A stretch of DNA of 64,000 nucleotides from the NCBI GenBank assembly GCA_944474755.1, contig OX104117.1, positions 44,781,222 through 44,845,221 of the forward strand, written 5' to 3'. A program made the translations under genes and the position numbers. This document shows positions 46,325 to 56,760 of this stretch, one piece after another. The notes beneath the pieces are model-generated. The model did not search any database. It was given only the letters and a program-made list of their open reading frames with translations, and was not told where the DNA came from. How positions within the stretch are numbered: position 1 is the first letter of the stretch; each line of letters starts with the position of its first letter. The stretch comes from Limnoperna fortunei (taxonomy: Eukaryota > Mollusca > Bivalvia > Mytilida > Modiolidae).

Positions 46325-46368
46325 ACGCCAGACGCGCGTTTCGTCTACATAAGACTCATCAGTGGCGT
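46325..46368 (-). ncRNA. Hammerhead ribozyme, unit 10
   Basis: Core intact. Predicted cleavage 46331/46330. Confidence 0.9.
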
Positions 46369-46873
46369 TTAACTATAAATGTTTAAGATATTCTTCATTG
46401 GGAGATGGAATAATATTTTTTTCATTGGGAGATGGAATAATATAAGTCCACTGGGATCGTGTAAATACACAATACAGGCAGTTCAAAATATTATATAAAG
46501 GGTCTAAAAGAATGCTGCTGAACCAGTACACTTATTTAGTATCGGATCGACAAACATGACGATACAGCATAAACAAAAAATAATAATATACAAGTCTAGA
46601 AGATTATGCAACGATACATATGACGGTGTTTCTTGTCATAAATTTAGACACAGACTGACCAACGAATGGCCTTAGTCATTGAGTGTCAATATAAATAAAT
46701 AACGTGAACAATCACAACATATTCATCTTAAACTTTCTCATTTTAAATTAACCCAAAACTTTTTTAATAGTTGCTTCTCATTCCGCTAACCGGGGACGTG
46801 CCGTGCTGTTACTTGGCTTTGCTCAAATATTCCAACAAGATTTAATTAAAATTATCAAGGTGACAAATTCATT

Positions 46874-46917
46874 ACGCCAGACGCGCGTTTCGTCTACATA
46901 AGACTCATCAGTGGCGT
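46874..46917 (-). ncRNA. Hammerhead ribozyme, unit 11
   Basis: Core intact. Predicted cleavage 46880/46879. Confidence 0.9.
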
Positions 46918-47422
46918 TTAACTATAAATGTTTAAGATATTCTTCATTGGGAGATGGAATAATATTTTTTTCATTGGGAGATGGAATAATATAAGTCCAC
47001 TGGGATCGTGTAAATACACAATACAGGCAGTTCAAAATATTATATAAAGGGTCTAAAAGAATGCTGCTGAACCAGTACACTTATTTAGTATCGGATCGAC
47101 AAACATGACGATACAGCATAAACAAAAAATAATAATATACAAGTCGAGAAGATTATGCAACGATACATATGACGGTGTTTCTTGTCATAAATTTAGACAC
47201 AGACTGACCAACGAATGGCCTTAGTCATTGAGTGTCAATATAAATAAATAACGTGAACAATCACAACATATTCATCTTAAACTTTCTCATTTTAAATTAA
47301 CCCAAAACTTTTTTAATAGTTGCTTCTCAGTCCGCTAACCGGGGACGTGCCGTGCTGTTACTTGGCTTTGCTCAAATATTCCAACAAGATGTAATCAAAA
47401 TTATCAAGGTGACAAATTCATT

Positions 47423-47466
47423 ACGCCAGACGCGCGTTTCGTCTACATAAGACTCATCAGTGGCGT
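47423..47466 (-). ncRNA. Hammerhead ribozyme, unit 12
   Basis: Core intact. Predicted cleavage 47429/47428. Confidence 0.9.
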
Positions 47467-47971
47467 TTAACTATAAATGTTTAAGATATTCTTCATTGGG
47501 AGATGGAATAATATTTTTCTCATTGGGAGATGGAATAATATAAGTCCACTGGGATCGTGTAAATACACAATACAGGCAGTTCAAAATATTATATAAAGGG
47601 TCTAAAAGAATGCTGCTGAACCAGTACACTTATTTAGTATCGGATCGACAAACATGACGATACAGCATAAACAAAAAATAATAATATACAAGTCTAGAAG
47701 ATTATGCAACGATACATATGACGGTGTTTCTTGTCATAAATTTAGACACAGACTGACCAACGAATGGCCTTAGTCATTGAGTGTCAATATAAATAAATAA
47801 CGTGAACAATCACAACATATTCATCTTAAACTTTCTCATTTTAAATTAACCCAAAACTTTTTTAATAGTTGCTTCTCAGTCCGCTAACCGGGGACGTGCC
47901 GTGCTGTTACTTGGCTTTGCTCAAATATTCCAAAAAGATTTAATTAAAATTATCAAGGTGACAAATTCATT

Positions 47972-48015
47972 ACGCCAGACGCGCGTTTCGTCTACATAAG
48001 ACTAATCAGTGGCGT
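47972..48015 (-). ncRNA. Hammerhead ribozyme, unit 13, G8 mutated
   Basis: actaatcag on the plus strand makes the minus-strand core CUGAUUA instead of CUGAUGA. The changed base corresponds to G8, the general acid in catalysis, so this copy is predicted dead. Confidence 0.88.
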
Positions 48016-48520
48016 TTAACTATAAATGTTTAAGATATTCTTCATTGGGAGATGGAATAATATTTTTTTCATTGGGAGATGGAATAATATAAGTCCACTG
48101 GGATCGTGTAAATACACAATACAGGCAGTTCAAAATATTATATAAAGGGTCTAAAAGAATGCTGCTGAACCAGTACACTTATTTAGTATCGGATCGACAA
48201 ACATGACGATACAGCATAAACAAAAAATAATAATATACAAGTCTAGAAGATTATGCAACGATACATATGACGGTGTTTCTTGTCATAAATTTAGACACAG
48301 ACTGACCAACGAATGGCCTTAGTCATTGAGTGTCAATATAAATAAATAACGTGAACAATCACAACATATTCATCTTAAACTTTCTCATTTTAAATTAACC
48401 CAAAACTTTTTTAATAGTTGCTTCTCAGTCCGCTAACCGGGGACGTGCCGTGCTGTTACTTGGCTTTGCTCAAATATTCCAACAAGATTTAATTAAAATT
48501 AGCAAGGTGACAAATTCATT

Positions 48521-48564
48521 ACGCCAGACGCGCGTTTCGTCTACATAAGACTCATCAGTGGCGT
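48521..48564 (-). ncRNA. Hammerhead ribozyme, unit 14
   Basis: Core intact. Predicted cleavage 48527/48526. Confidence 0.9.
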
Positions 48565-49069
48565 TTAACTATAAATGTTTAAGATATTCTTCATTGGGAG
48601 ATGGAATAATATTTTTTTCATTGGGAGATGGAATAATATAAGTCCACTGGGATCGTGTAAATACACAATACAGGCAGTTCAAAATATTATATAAAGGGTC
48701 TAAAAGAATGCTGCTGAACCAGTACACTTATTTAGTATCGGATCGACAAACATGACGATACAGCATAAACAAAAAATAATAATATACAAGTCTAGAAGAT
48801 TATGCAACGATACATATGACGGTGTTTCTTGTCATAAATTTAGACACAGACTGACCAACGAATGGCCTTAGTCATTGAGTGTCAATATAAATAAATAACG
48901 TGAACAATCACAACATATTCATCTTAAACTTTCTCATTTTAAATTAACCCAAAACTTTTTTAATAGTTGCTTCTCAGTCCGCTAACCGGGGACGTGCCGT
49001 GCTGTTACTTGGCTTTGCTCAAATATTCCAACAAGATGTAATCAAAATTATCAAGGTGACAAATTCATT

Positions 49070-49113
49070 ACGCCAGACGCGCGTTTCGTCTACATAAGAC
49101 TCATCAGTGGCGT
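49070..49113 (-). ncRNA. Hammerhead ribozyme, unit 15
   Basis: Core intact; last one. The partial final unit stops before its ribozyme. Predicted cleavage 49076/49075. Confidence 0.9.
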
Positions 49114-49619
49114 TTAACTATAAATGTTTAAGATATTCTTCATTGGGAGATGGAATAATATTTTTTTCATTGGGAGATGGAATAATATAAGTCCACTGGG
49201 ATCGTGTAAATACACAATACAGACAGTTCAAAATATTATATAAAGGGTCTAAAAGAATGCTGCTGAACCAGTACACTTATTTAGTATCGGATCGACAAAC
49301 ATGACGATACAGCATAAACAAAAAATAATAATATACAAGTCTAGAAGATTATGCAACGATACATATGACGGTGTTTCTTGTCATAAATTTAGACACAGAC
49401 TGACCAACAAATGGCCTTAGTCATTGAGTGTCAATATAAATAAATAACGTGAACAATCACAACATATTCATCTTAAACTTTCTCATTTTAAATTAACCCA
49501 AAACTTTTTTAATAGTTGCTTCTCAGTCCGCTAACCGGGGACGTGCCGTGCTGTTACTTGGCTTTGCTCAAATATTCCAACAAGATGTAATCAAAATTAT
49601 CAAGTTTTGGGTTAATTTA

Positions 49620-50090
49620 TTGTTACTAATAACATCAAGATGCAGTGGTTACAATATATAGTAAATCGTAGAACTTAAGATACAAATAAATTTGTTAATA
49701 CAATACATGTAATAGATAATCAAAACTGTACGTGAGAAGAAGTAGAAACTGTCGAGAATTTACTGTGGAATTGTGATAATATACAGAACTTTTCATTAGC
49801 TGTTGAATCTTGGGTTTTGTCAAAAGGTTTAAGTGTTCCTTTTACAAAAACGTCAGTTCTTTTTGGAGACACAACAAAAACAAAGGTGATCCTTTGTATC
49901 TTATTTTTATTTAAACCTGAACCATATTCATATTGTATCATATATTATGGTAAAGAATTATATTTGACAAATATGTTAAAAATTCCTTTGAAATAGAGAA
50001 GTAAATAGCAGTTAAAAAATTACTAAATGAGTTTGATAAAATGTGGAATATTTTGTATTTGTGTATTTAATTGACATGCTTAAATTAGCG
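49620..50090 (+). pseudogene. LINE C-terminal fragment
   Basis: Plus-strand translation contains the LINE C-terminal Cys/His pattern, read with one changed residue as EEVETVENLLWNCDNIQNF, then VESWVLSKGLSVPFTKTSVL and ILCILFLFKPEPYS. No catalytic part. It begins right after the satellite, so the satellite may have grown next to or within it. Confidence 0.5.
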
Positions 50091-51419
50091 TAAAGAAGAT
50101 AGAAAATTTATGCTGGCAACATCTTTTTCAATATAGATTTTGCCCTTTTTCCTCTTTTTCAATTAGATCATTTTCTGTAGTATCAATACTTAGTCATTCC
50201 TTTGAACCTCTATTATTGCATACATTTTAAATGTTAAATTCTAAAACAACTACACTTATACCATAGAAACCTATATATTTGTTATTTATTGACTTTGAAT
50301 GTTACAGCATCTGATAGTACAGACAACATGAAGTTTCTATCTTGAACAATATTATATACATGAAACTTAATCTGTTTCTAGTTGTACAATGGTGCCCCCC
50401 CCCCCTGTGCGCTCAGCTTTTTGCTTGCATAGTTTTATTATTCCATATTGTAACTGTATACTGCTAAAATTCAATTAAAAAAATCTACACGATAACACGT
50501 CTATATTTGATATTATGCCTCCTATGTTGTTGACATGTCCGAAATCGTCCTTGACATTTGCTGCGGGAATATAACATAGGAAGTCAGCAATTTGAGTTTC
50601 TAAAGGAACCTAGCGTTGTTTTTTTTTTAAAAAGATCGTCTGCTTTCGTAACGTTCAATGGTATTCGGACAAACCGCTACACTATTCCTGCCTTAACTGC
50701 AGACGACATTACCCGAAGGATTTCGAATACACTACAATCACCTCTTCCAAACACACTAACACACACTTCCATTGTAATTTAGGTCAAACTTTACTTTATA
50801 AAAATTGCCCATTAAAAATGAAAATCCGCCGCATTTCATACGCTAAATAACTGGAAAATAATTGTGTAATTCAAATTAAACATTTTTGGATCTACAACAG
50901 GAGCACAAGCTTGACTAAACGCGATAAGCGTTTAAAATTTGTCTGCCAAAAAAAACCGCCTCCTGACACGATAACATTGAGTACAGATTTTTTGTGTTAC
51001 AGCAAATGTATAGATTTCAAATAATTGTAAAAATTAAAAACAAAAACGTGTACACTCAGGTGCTCTGTACGATTAAGCAGTGCCTACCTCTAATAGGACA
51101 CCCGTCGAGTTACTAGTTTTCATGTCTAGGAAAAAACTCGGAATGGTAAATTGAATGCAATAAATGAGAATTGCGGATAAGTCATTTCTTTCCTAAACGC
51201 AAATCGAAATGATCAAAAGAACTCAAAATTCAGTTGTTCACTCCACTTAATTTTATGGCGCTAGAGACACATTCTGTTTTACAATTATAATAGGAAAACA
51301 ATCACTGGCACAGAGACCGTCACGATCTTTCCTTGAGAAAACGGGGAGTGAAGAATTTGTTACTGGAAGATCGACTGTTGAATAAGAACCATTCCAAGAA
51401 TGTAAATATATATATAGAC
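50091..51419. other. Stretch without recognisable genes
   Basis: AT-rich, with an 11-C run at 50395-50405. No conserved motif was seen. Confidence 0.4.
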
Positions 51420-51778
51420 ATATTATATGGTTGTCACAATACTTAGACGTTTGTATGTATATATATATATACGTCTACAAATGAAGCCCAACACTGTTAG
51501 AATTGAGATTTTAACACTGTCAAATTTTTGCTTACCCTCGGCCAAATCCGCTATATAAAAATATAGCTTCATTAACCTGGGTGAATCGTAGACATAGACA
51601 TAGTACATGTGTACTAGCGTGTGACGATGGAATTTTCGTGACCAATACACATTAATTTGACAGTAATCCAATTCTGTATTTTTGTATATATTATATAGGA
51701 TGACAAAGTTACTTGTCATACAGTCACAGTAAGTAATTTATATACAAACGTCTAAGTATTGTGACAACCATATAATAT
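51420..51778. repeat. 37-bp perfect inverted repeat around 285 bp
   Basis: The left arm 51420-51456 (starting atattatatggttgtc) is the exact reverse complement of 51742-51778. The left arm is followed by a TA-rich palindromic run. It lies about 100 bp upstream of the Penelope endonuclease ORF and may belong to that element's terminal structure. Confidence 0.85.
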
Positions 51779-51874
51779 ATCTATCCAGCGGATTTCTGAA
51801 ACATCAGAAATACAGGGTTAATATCAAATATTTATATATACAAAAATGCAGAAGATCAGTTAGTCCGAGCAGAA

Positions 51875-52327
51875 ATGTCGTCATGTAGCCGCCAATCGGG
51901 GCAATGTTGCATCTGTGGTGACGGTCGTTGTATGAGATGTGATCACATACAACACACCAAACACTTCACCAGCGCATTAAATGGCAAACAATTTGACATC
52001 CATGTCAATTTAAATTGCAAAAGTGAGAACATCATATACCTGTTACAGTGTGGTATATGCAATCTCCAGTATGTTGGTGAGTATGTGCAACGATTCAGCA
52101 AACGAATGAACAGGCACAGAAGCGACACAAGATGCAAACCCAAATTACCCCTTACTAGGCACCTATGTACGCACGGCACTGCAATAGCTGAAATTTTTAA
52201 TAAACTCAGGGTGACCCAAATAGACCATAACCCAAGGTGGACACCCAAACAGAGAAAAGAGAAAGAAAGTTTTTGGATAAAAACATTGGGAACATCATTT
52301 CCGAAGGGAATTAATAAAAAATTATAG
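51875..52327 (+). CDS. Penelope-like element GIY-YIG endonuclease, C-terminal part (150 aa)
   Basis: Encodes the C-terminal endonuclease of a Penelope-like retroelement, which nicks DNA for target-primed reverse transcription. Residues 11-22 contain cysteines in CC-x-C and C-x2-C spacing, followed by H24, H27 and H30, a probable zinc-binding part. Residues 52-82 form the GIY-YIG core: IIYLLQCGICNLQYVGEYVQ with Y55, C59, C62 and Y66-V67-G68, then R77 and H81-R82. A Trp (W134) and a terminal FPKGINKKL complete the usual C-terminal end. The Glu of the common VGET is present (E69), with Y replacing T. The RT domain upstream is missing (5'-truncated). The ATG at 51875 is the first in frame, not necessarily a native start. 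Confidence 0.8.
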   Translation: MSSCSRQSGQCCICGDGRCMRCDHIQHTKHFTSALNGKQFDIHVNLNCKSENIIYLLQCGICNLQYVGEYVQRFSKRMNRHRSDTRCKPKLPLTRHLCTHGTAIAEIFNKLRVTQIDHNPRWTPKQRKEKESFWIKTLGTSFPKGINKKL

Positions 52328-52586
52328 GACCTTAGACCAGATACAAACATGGTCTTCGATTATTCATGTAGAATTACGTGTCGTTATATTTATGTTAAAA
52401 CTGCTTTTTTGTATATATATATATTGATTGTAACCGTATAAATAGTGCTACATATTTATACACCTGTACATACTTGTAATAGCACTAACAAAAAACTTTT
52501 GTTCGTTAATTAGTAGATATCGTATACATCACATACGTATAACGACAAAAACTGTTTACCTGTTATTGTCATTCGTTGTAAAAATA

Positions 52587-52613
52587 CTGACGAAGCCAGT
52601 TGGTCAGGTGAAA
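52587..52613 (+). ncRNA. Hammerhead-like core downstream of the Penelope ORF
   Basis: ctgacga (52587-52593) and gaaa (52610-52613) flank 16 bases that can form only a weak stem II (A-U, C-G, C-G with a bulge). Penelope-like elements are known to carry type I hammerheads in their terminal repeats. No stem III or cleavage triplet is clear, so this is a relic at best. Confidence 0.3.
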
Positions 52614-52696
52614 TATTTGTGCAATTTTGTAAAGTGTAAAACTTTGTTTTGGCTTTAATTTTGTATCTAGATGTTGTTGTACATATTTTTAACCGA

Positions 52697-52732
52697 ATAT
52701 ATATATATATAATATATATATATATATATAAT
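52697..52732. repeat. (AT)n microsatellite
   Basis: Alternating AT for about 36 bp with one interruption, followed by a T-run. Confidence 0.9.
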
Positions 52733-53371
52733 TTTTTTTTCACAATATATGAGTGCATATTATTTTTTTAAGTATATTGTATTAATTTCTTCTAGTGGTT
52801 TTTTTATGGCAAAATGCAAAATAAAAATAAATGGTTGAATAAGTAAGGCGTCAATATTCACAGTAATTTATAAACTTCAACAATTCCAGTGTGAAATCTT
52901 GTCTATTATCAGAATAGAAAAATGTTGTTCTCCTACACCCACCTTAACTGGGAGACTTGCAATTTTATCTGTATCCGGAAATGAGGAGCAGGAGTAATTT
53001 ATCAATTGGAACATCCCACGCAGCCATCTTCATAAAATTTTCCTAACAATTATCCTTCAATGTAGATCTTTGGTGTTATTTTCGAATTTGATGTTTTAAT
53101 TTATTGTTATTTTTGGAACCACTTGAAGTTTGTGTAGGAAGCTGACTAAGGGGATATGTTTTTGCAGTGTGTCGGTTTATTATGTCTGAACTGGTAACTA
53201 ATATAAATGTTTACTAGAGTCAGTTCAGCTATACTTTTACGCACGAGGTTTTTCTGGTACATGATTGAATATAGGTTTAATATTGCGGTAGCACAGCAGT
53301 TAAGATAGCATGAAATTTGTGCTTACTATATTGTTTTAATGAAGTATTTTGTTGTATTGTAGGATACTTAC

Positions 53372-53546
53372 CATCCATATCATCCAAGAAATTGCTTGCA
53401 AACAATGGCCAAAACCCAGATCTTATAATTTTCCATACTATATCCAATGTAAATTCCGAGTTTGGATATGCTATTGAATACGATGCAACACCATACGATA
53501 TCATAAAAATTACTATGATTCCCACAAACAACGCAAAATCTGGGAA
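53372..53546 (-). CDS. TRPM-like exon 5 of 5 seen (S5-pore)
   Basis: S5 FALFVGIIVIFMISYGVASY and a pore-helix region WKIIRSGFWPLFASNFLDDM, then a canonical donor g|gtaagt in phase 1. The position of the usual FGE/YGE-like filter reads FAS, which is unusual. Confidence 0.85.
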
Positions 53547-55958
53547 CTGAAACATAATGCAGACAATCTTATAATAAAACTGCGCTTTGTATCTTGTACT
53601 CAATAATTTTATAATATAAATTGCATGTCTTTAACATTTCCATAATTCTGATGAAGAAATTAAAATTGTATTTAGAAGAACCGATGATTCCTTATCATAA
53701 AAAGAGCCGATGGTATTGCGTAAAACAACGTATAACATTCTGATAACTGATGACATTTTATGTATACAACTCCGATTCATTACTTCTGACACAATATGTT
53801 AAGTGTGTAGTGGTATGTTTCAGAAACTAGCATTTGTTAAATTTATATTCTTAACACAGAACCTTAGGTTAAGTGGCCTTATACGCTGGTGTTTGTGTAT
53901 GTGTATATGTACATCAAAAGTAAAACAACAGGTTTATCTGTTGTAGCCATTTTACACGCCAGATAAATGTTATTCCTTCATTTAAGGGGGCTTATTAGGT
54001 AGAAAAGTCGTAAACGGTCAATACAGAACGAATTTTCGAAAATTTATTTTCAATTTTAAGTTTAAAACAATGTATAAAGTACCATTCCAGCTATCACTCG
54101 CAGAGTAGGGCCCATTTTCTTGGACAAGGAGAAGATATGTAGTATTCTCAGGTAAAACATCATTAAACTGCATGCATATAAAACTCTTGCAGCTTCCAGA
54201 CTCTCGTTTGATCCTACATATTTGCAAACTACAGCAGCAGCAAACAATACTATGGACATGATATCAATTACATTCCAAAAGTCACTAATATAATTGATAC
54301 ATTTTCCGGTAAACTGTTGTGCAAATGGTGCTGTAAACAGCTTAAAATAAATATAAATCAATATAAATAAATGTTCATCATTTTTGTTGTAGGCAAGCAA
54401 CATTTACAGATATTTACAGCTGGCTTAAAATTTATAGATATTTCTAGTCGTGAATACTCAAATTGATTAAAGTTAAGTTTGTCAAATAAAAAAATTTACC
54501 CGGATAACTTGCGGACAGTATTTGTTTAATAATATTCAGTCGTTATTTTGTAGTGTAAACATATTTTAATTTAATGTATGCAATACGTTAAACATTCTCT
54601 GATTTATGGTTGTATAATTATGTTTTTCTATTTGCACATCAATAAACCAAATGCTTAAAATATCCGATCGTTACATATGTCACTAAATAAATAATTAATG
54701 TATAAATTTTCAAGTCGATAATCTCGGAATGAAAAAAAATGTTCCAGATTAAATACACTAGTGTTACAGGTTTCATACCTGTCTGATTTCATCGCAAAAT
54801 ATGCTAATAACCCACAATATTAGAAGCACGTCAATGCGGGAGAAATCTCCGTTCATTGTTATGATGGTGTAACTGACCAACAGAAGGAATATAAAATGGG
54901 AAATCTGAAAAAAATATTATTTTAACTTTCATGATGAAAGAAGAGTAATTTGATGATTAGTAAATCGTTTTATTCATATTGCGACAAATATAAATAACAA
55001 CCATTTAGTGTAGAAACTAACAGATGTCGGCTACTAAACAATTTTTTGTTACACTGAAACTTAGATGAAATAAAAAATAGTTGATTATAATGTTGTTCTC
55101 TTTAAATATTTTATATTTACCAAATTATTGATGTACACAATAAGGGGAGCACTGTAGAACTGTAAAACTCGTGAAACTCGTGAAACAAACATATGAGTTC
55201 TTGTTTTTGTGGAGTAGTCTTTATCTTCAAATGCATTCCAGTCCTTCATGCACAATACCAGTGGAGGGCAGAATATGCCCAACATACACTATTGTAGGAA
55301 ACACAGTTTATATAGATAAGTACATATAATGCTTATTGAACGAATTAAAAATACGTATTTGTTATATTACATATGAAAAGCAGAACTAAAATTTAAATTA
55401 CTATTATATTTTTGTTATAATGTTGTTTCATGTACATTAAAGCTGCGGAGTGCAGATTTTTGTCTTTATTAGTGTTATTACGACTTGTGGACTCTATATT
55501 GTTTAAGTAATATATAAATAATATTAAATAATTAACTGTGTCCACAACATCAAAACTATTATGACTGAAAACAAACAATGAAATATTTCTTTAGCAATGT
55601 TAAGTTGCTGCAAGACTTTATGCCAAAGATTTGCCTATATTATGATCAACTCAGATTGCTCGAATGCATCAAAAAGTAAAATGTACTTTTTCTTAAAAGA
55701 AATGTTTTTAAATGTTTTCACACATTTTGATTAGATTTCATATTTCTATCTACCTGAAATAATCCAATATCAAATGGCAAATCTCCCATAAGTTGCTTAT
55801 CCAACCAGCTATCGAAGTCTATTGAAGTTTTCATAGCGATGTCCATATACTTAAGATTACCCCAGGTTAACACTTTCGACTGCAAAATTTCTTGAGCATT
55901 TACATGCTCATTCTGCTGGTAAGCCTTTAGCATTTCAACAGCTATTTTAGAAAACTCC
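53372..55958 (-). CDS. TRPM-type cation channel gene, partial (five exons)
   Basis: Five exons on the minus strand: 55958-55754, 55288-55121, 54904-54779, 54340-54083 and 53546-53372. All have AG/GT borders, and the four internal junctions are all phase 0, so they read through as one protein of about 245 residues. Order: pre-S1 region, hydrophobic pre-S1 helix, S1 and S2 ending in the family signature CDEIRQ, S3 with FWNVIDIMSIVLF, S4 with YLRILHIFSLSKKMGP, S5 with FPDFALFVGIIVIFMISYGV and a pore helix. This is the transient receptor potential M architecture, a plasma-membrane Ca2+/cation channel. The N-terminal part (upstream of 55958) and S6, TRP helix and tail (downstream of 53372) were not found. 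Confidence 0.85.
54083..54340 (-). CDS. TRPM-like exon 4 of 5 seen (S3-S4)
   Basis: Exactly 86 codons. INYISDFWNVIDIMSIVLF (S3), then S4 with ARVLYACSLMMFYLRILHIF and the S4-S5 linker SKKMGPTLRVIAGM. Acceptor tattttaag; donor atg|gtactt. Confidence 0.88.
54779..54904 (-). CDS. TRPM-like exon 3 of 5 seen (S1-S2)
   Basis: Exactly 42 codons with no in-frame Met at its start, so it is recognisable only by splice sites. Encodes S1 (SHFIFLLLVSYTIIT), a short loop with MNGDFSRID and S2 (VLLILWVISIFCDEIRQ). EIRQ at the S2 end is a strong TRPM marker. Acceptor tttttttcag; donor cag|gtatga. Confidence 0.88.
55121..55288 (-). CDS. TRPM-like exon 2 of 5 seen
   Basis: Exactly 56 codons. Contains CMLGIFCPPLVLCMKDW (pre-S1 hydrophobic helix) and FVSRVSRVLQFYSAPLIVY, matching the FY-x-APIV element ahead of S1. 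Acceptor cctacaatag; donor g|gtaaat. Confidence 0.8.
55754..55958 (-). CDS. TRPM-like exon 1 of 5 seen (pre-S1 region)
   Basis: Acceptor tttgcttcag, donor cag|gtagat. Encodes EFSKIAVEMLKAYQQNEH, a helical repeat like the last TRPM homology region, then TWGNLKYMDIAMKTSIDFDS. Enters with two bases of a split codon, so at least one more exon lies upstream. Confidence 0.75.
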
Positions 55959-56760
55959 CTGAAGCAAATTATTACTAATACGTAAAATAGTAGAAGACTT
56001 CGATAAACTGTGTTATGCTCTAGGTATATGAAGAAATTTTTATACATGATTAGATTTGATCAAATTATTTGGTTCACACGTTACAGAAATAAATGTTATA
56101 GAAGCTTATTTCCAAAATGCGATTGTTTTCCTTTCACATTAATAATGTCGCATACATACATTATTCTTTCAGTATTCTACTATAGTTGAAATACCACGCA
56201 GGATATTTATTTTGAAATCAATAAATCGATACCAGTTTATCTGTTATAATGAGCACTGGACGATAATCCAACATTTAATCAATCACTTATTTACACTTAT
56301 AAATGTAACATAATCTTTTAAACATGGAATAAGAACAACGAAATCCCAAAATCAATTGATCAGCTAAGAACAATTGATTGCAATACGAATATGACCGTTG
56401 AATATAAAAACATGTAGAACATATATTCGTTGTTTGCAATACTAACTGGCATTCGCAATTATTTCTATAATCAACTCCATGAATTTAACGATTGTTTTAT
56501 ATATTTTTTAAATTATTGTTTACGGTGTTTTTCGATACATAATTAGAATTTTTTATTATTATGTTTGATATTTCAATATTTGTCTGCTTCTAGTTATAGT
56601 AGAGCACCCTTTAAAGTCTTACTACTATTTAAAAAAGAGGAGAAACATTCAAATAAAAAACTCAAAATAAAATTAATCACTAAAGTACAGAACACCAAAT
56701 TACCAAAAATAAGAACAGAAAGGACAAATACAATGGCCTAAACTACAGGCTTAAAACAGT
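55959..56760. other. Stretch without recognisable genes
   Basis: Presumably intronic to the TRPM gene or upstream of it. AT-rich; no further exon was recognised. Confidence 0.4.

Larger units (their letters stand above)
40952..49604 (-). repeat. Hammerhead-ribozyme satellite: about 16 tandem 549-bp units
   Basis: Unit starts (at tatgacggtg) are 40952, 41501, 42050, 42596, 43145, 43694, 44243, 44792, 45341, 46070, 46619, 47168, 47717, 48266, 48815 and 49364. The period is 549 bp except for one 546-bp unit (3-bp deletion) and one 729-bp unit (inverted insertion). The last unit is partial (241 bp). Units are about 98-99% identical. Each full unit contains, on the minus strand, one type I hammerhead core 255 bp after the unit start, and an internal direct repeat (cattgggagatggaataat twice). 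No ORF. The structure matches animal retrozymes, where tandem ribozymes self-cleave transcripts into monomers that circularise. Confidence 0.93.

Noticed and set aside
40952..49604. CRISPR array
   Set aside because: Units are 549 bp with no short repeat/spacer alternation, and the context is eukaryotic.
51943..52350. 135-codon ORF on the minus strand
   Set aside because: It is the antisense shadow of the Penelope endonuclease ORF, which has clear GIY-YIG motifs on the plus strand.
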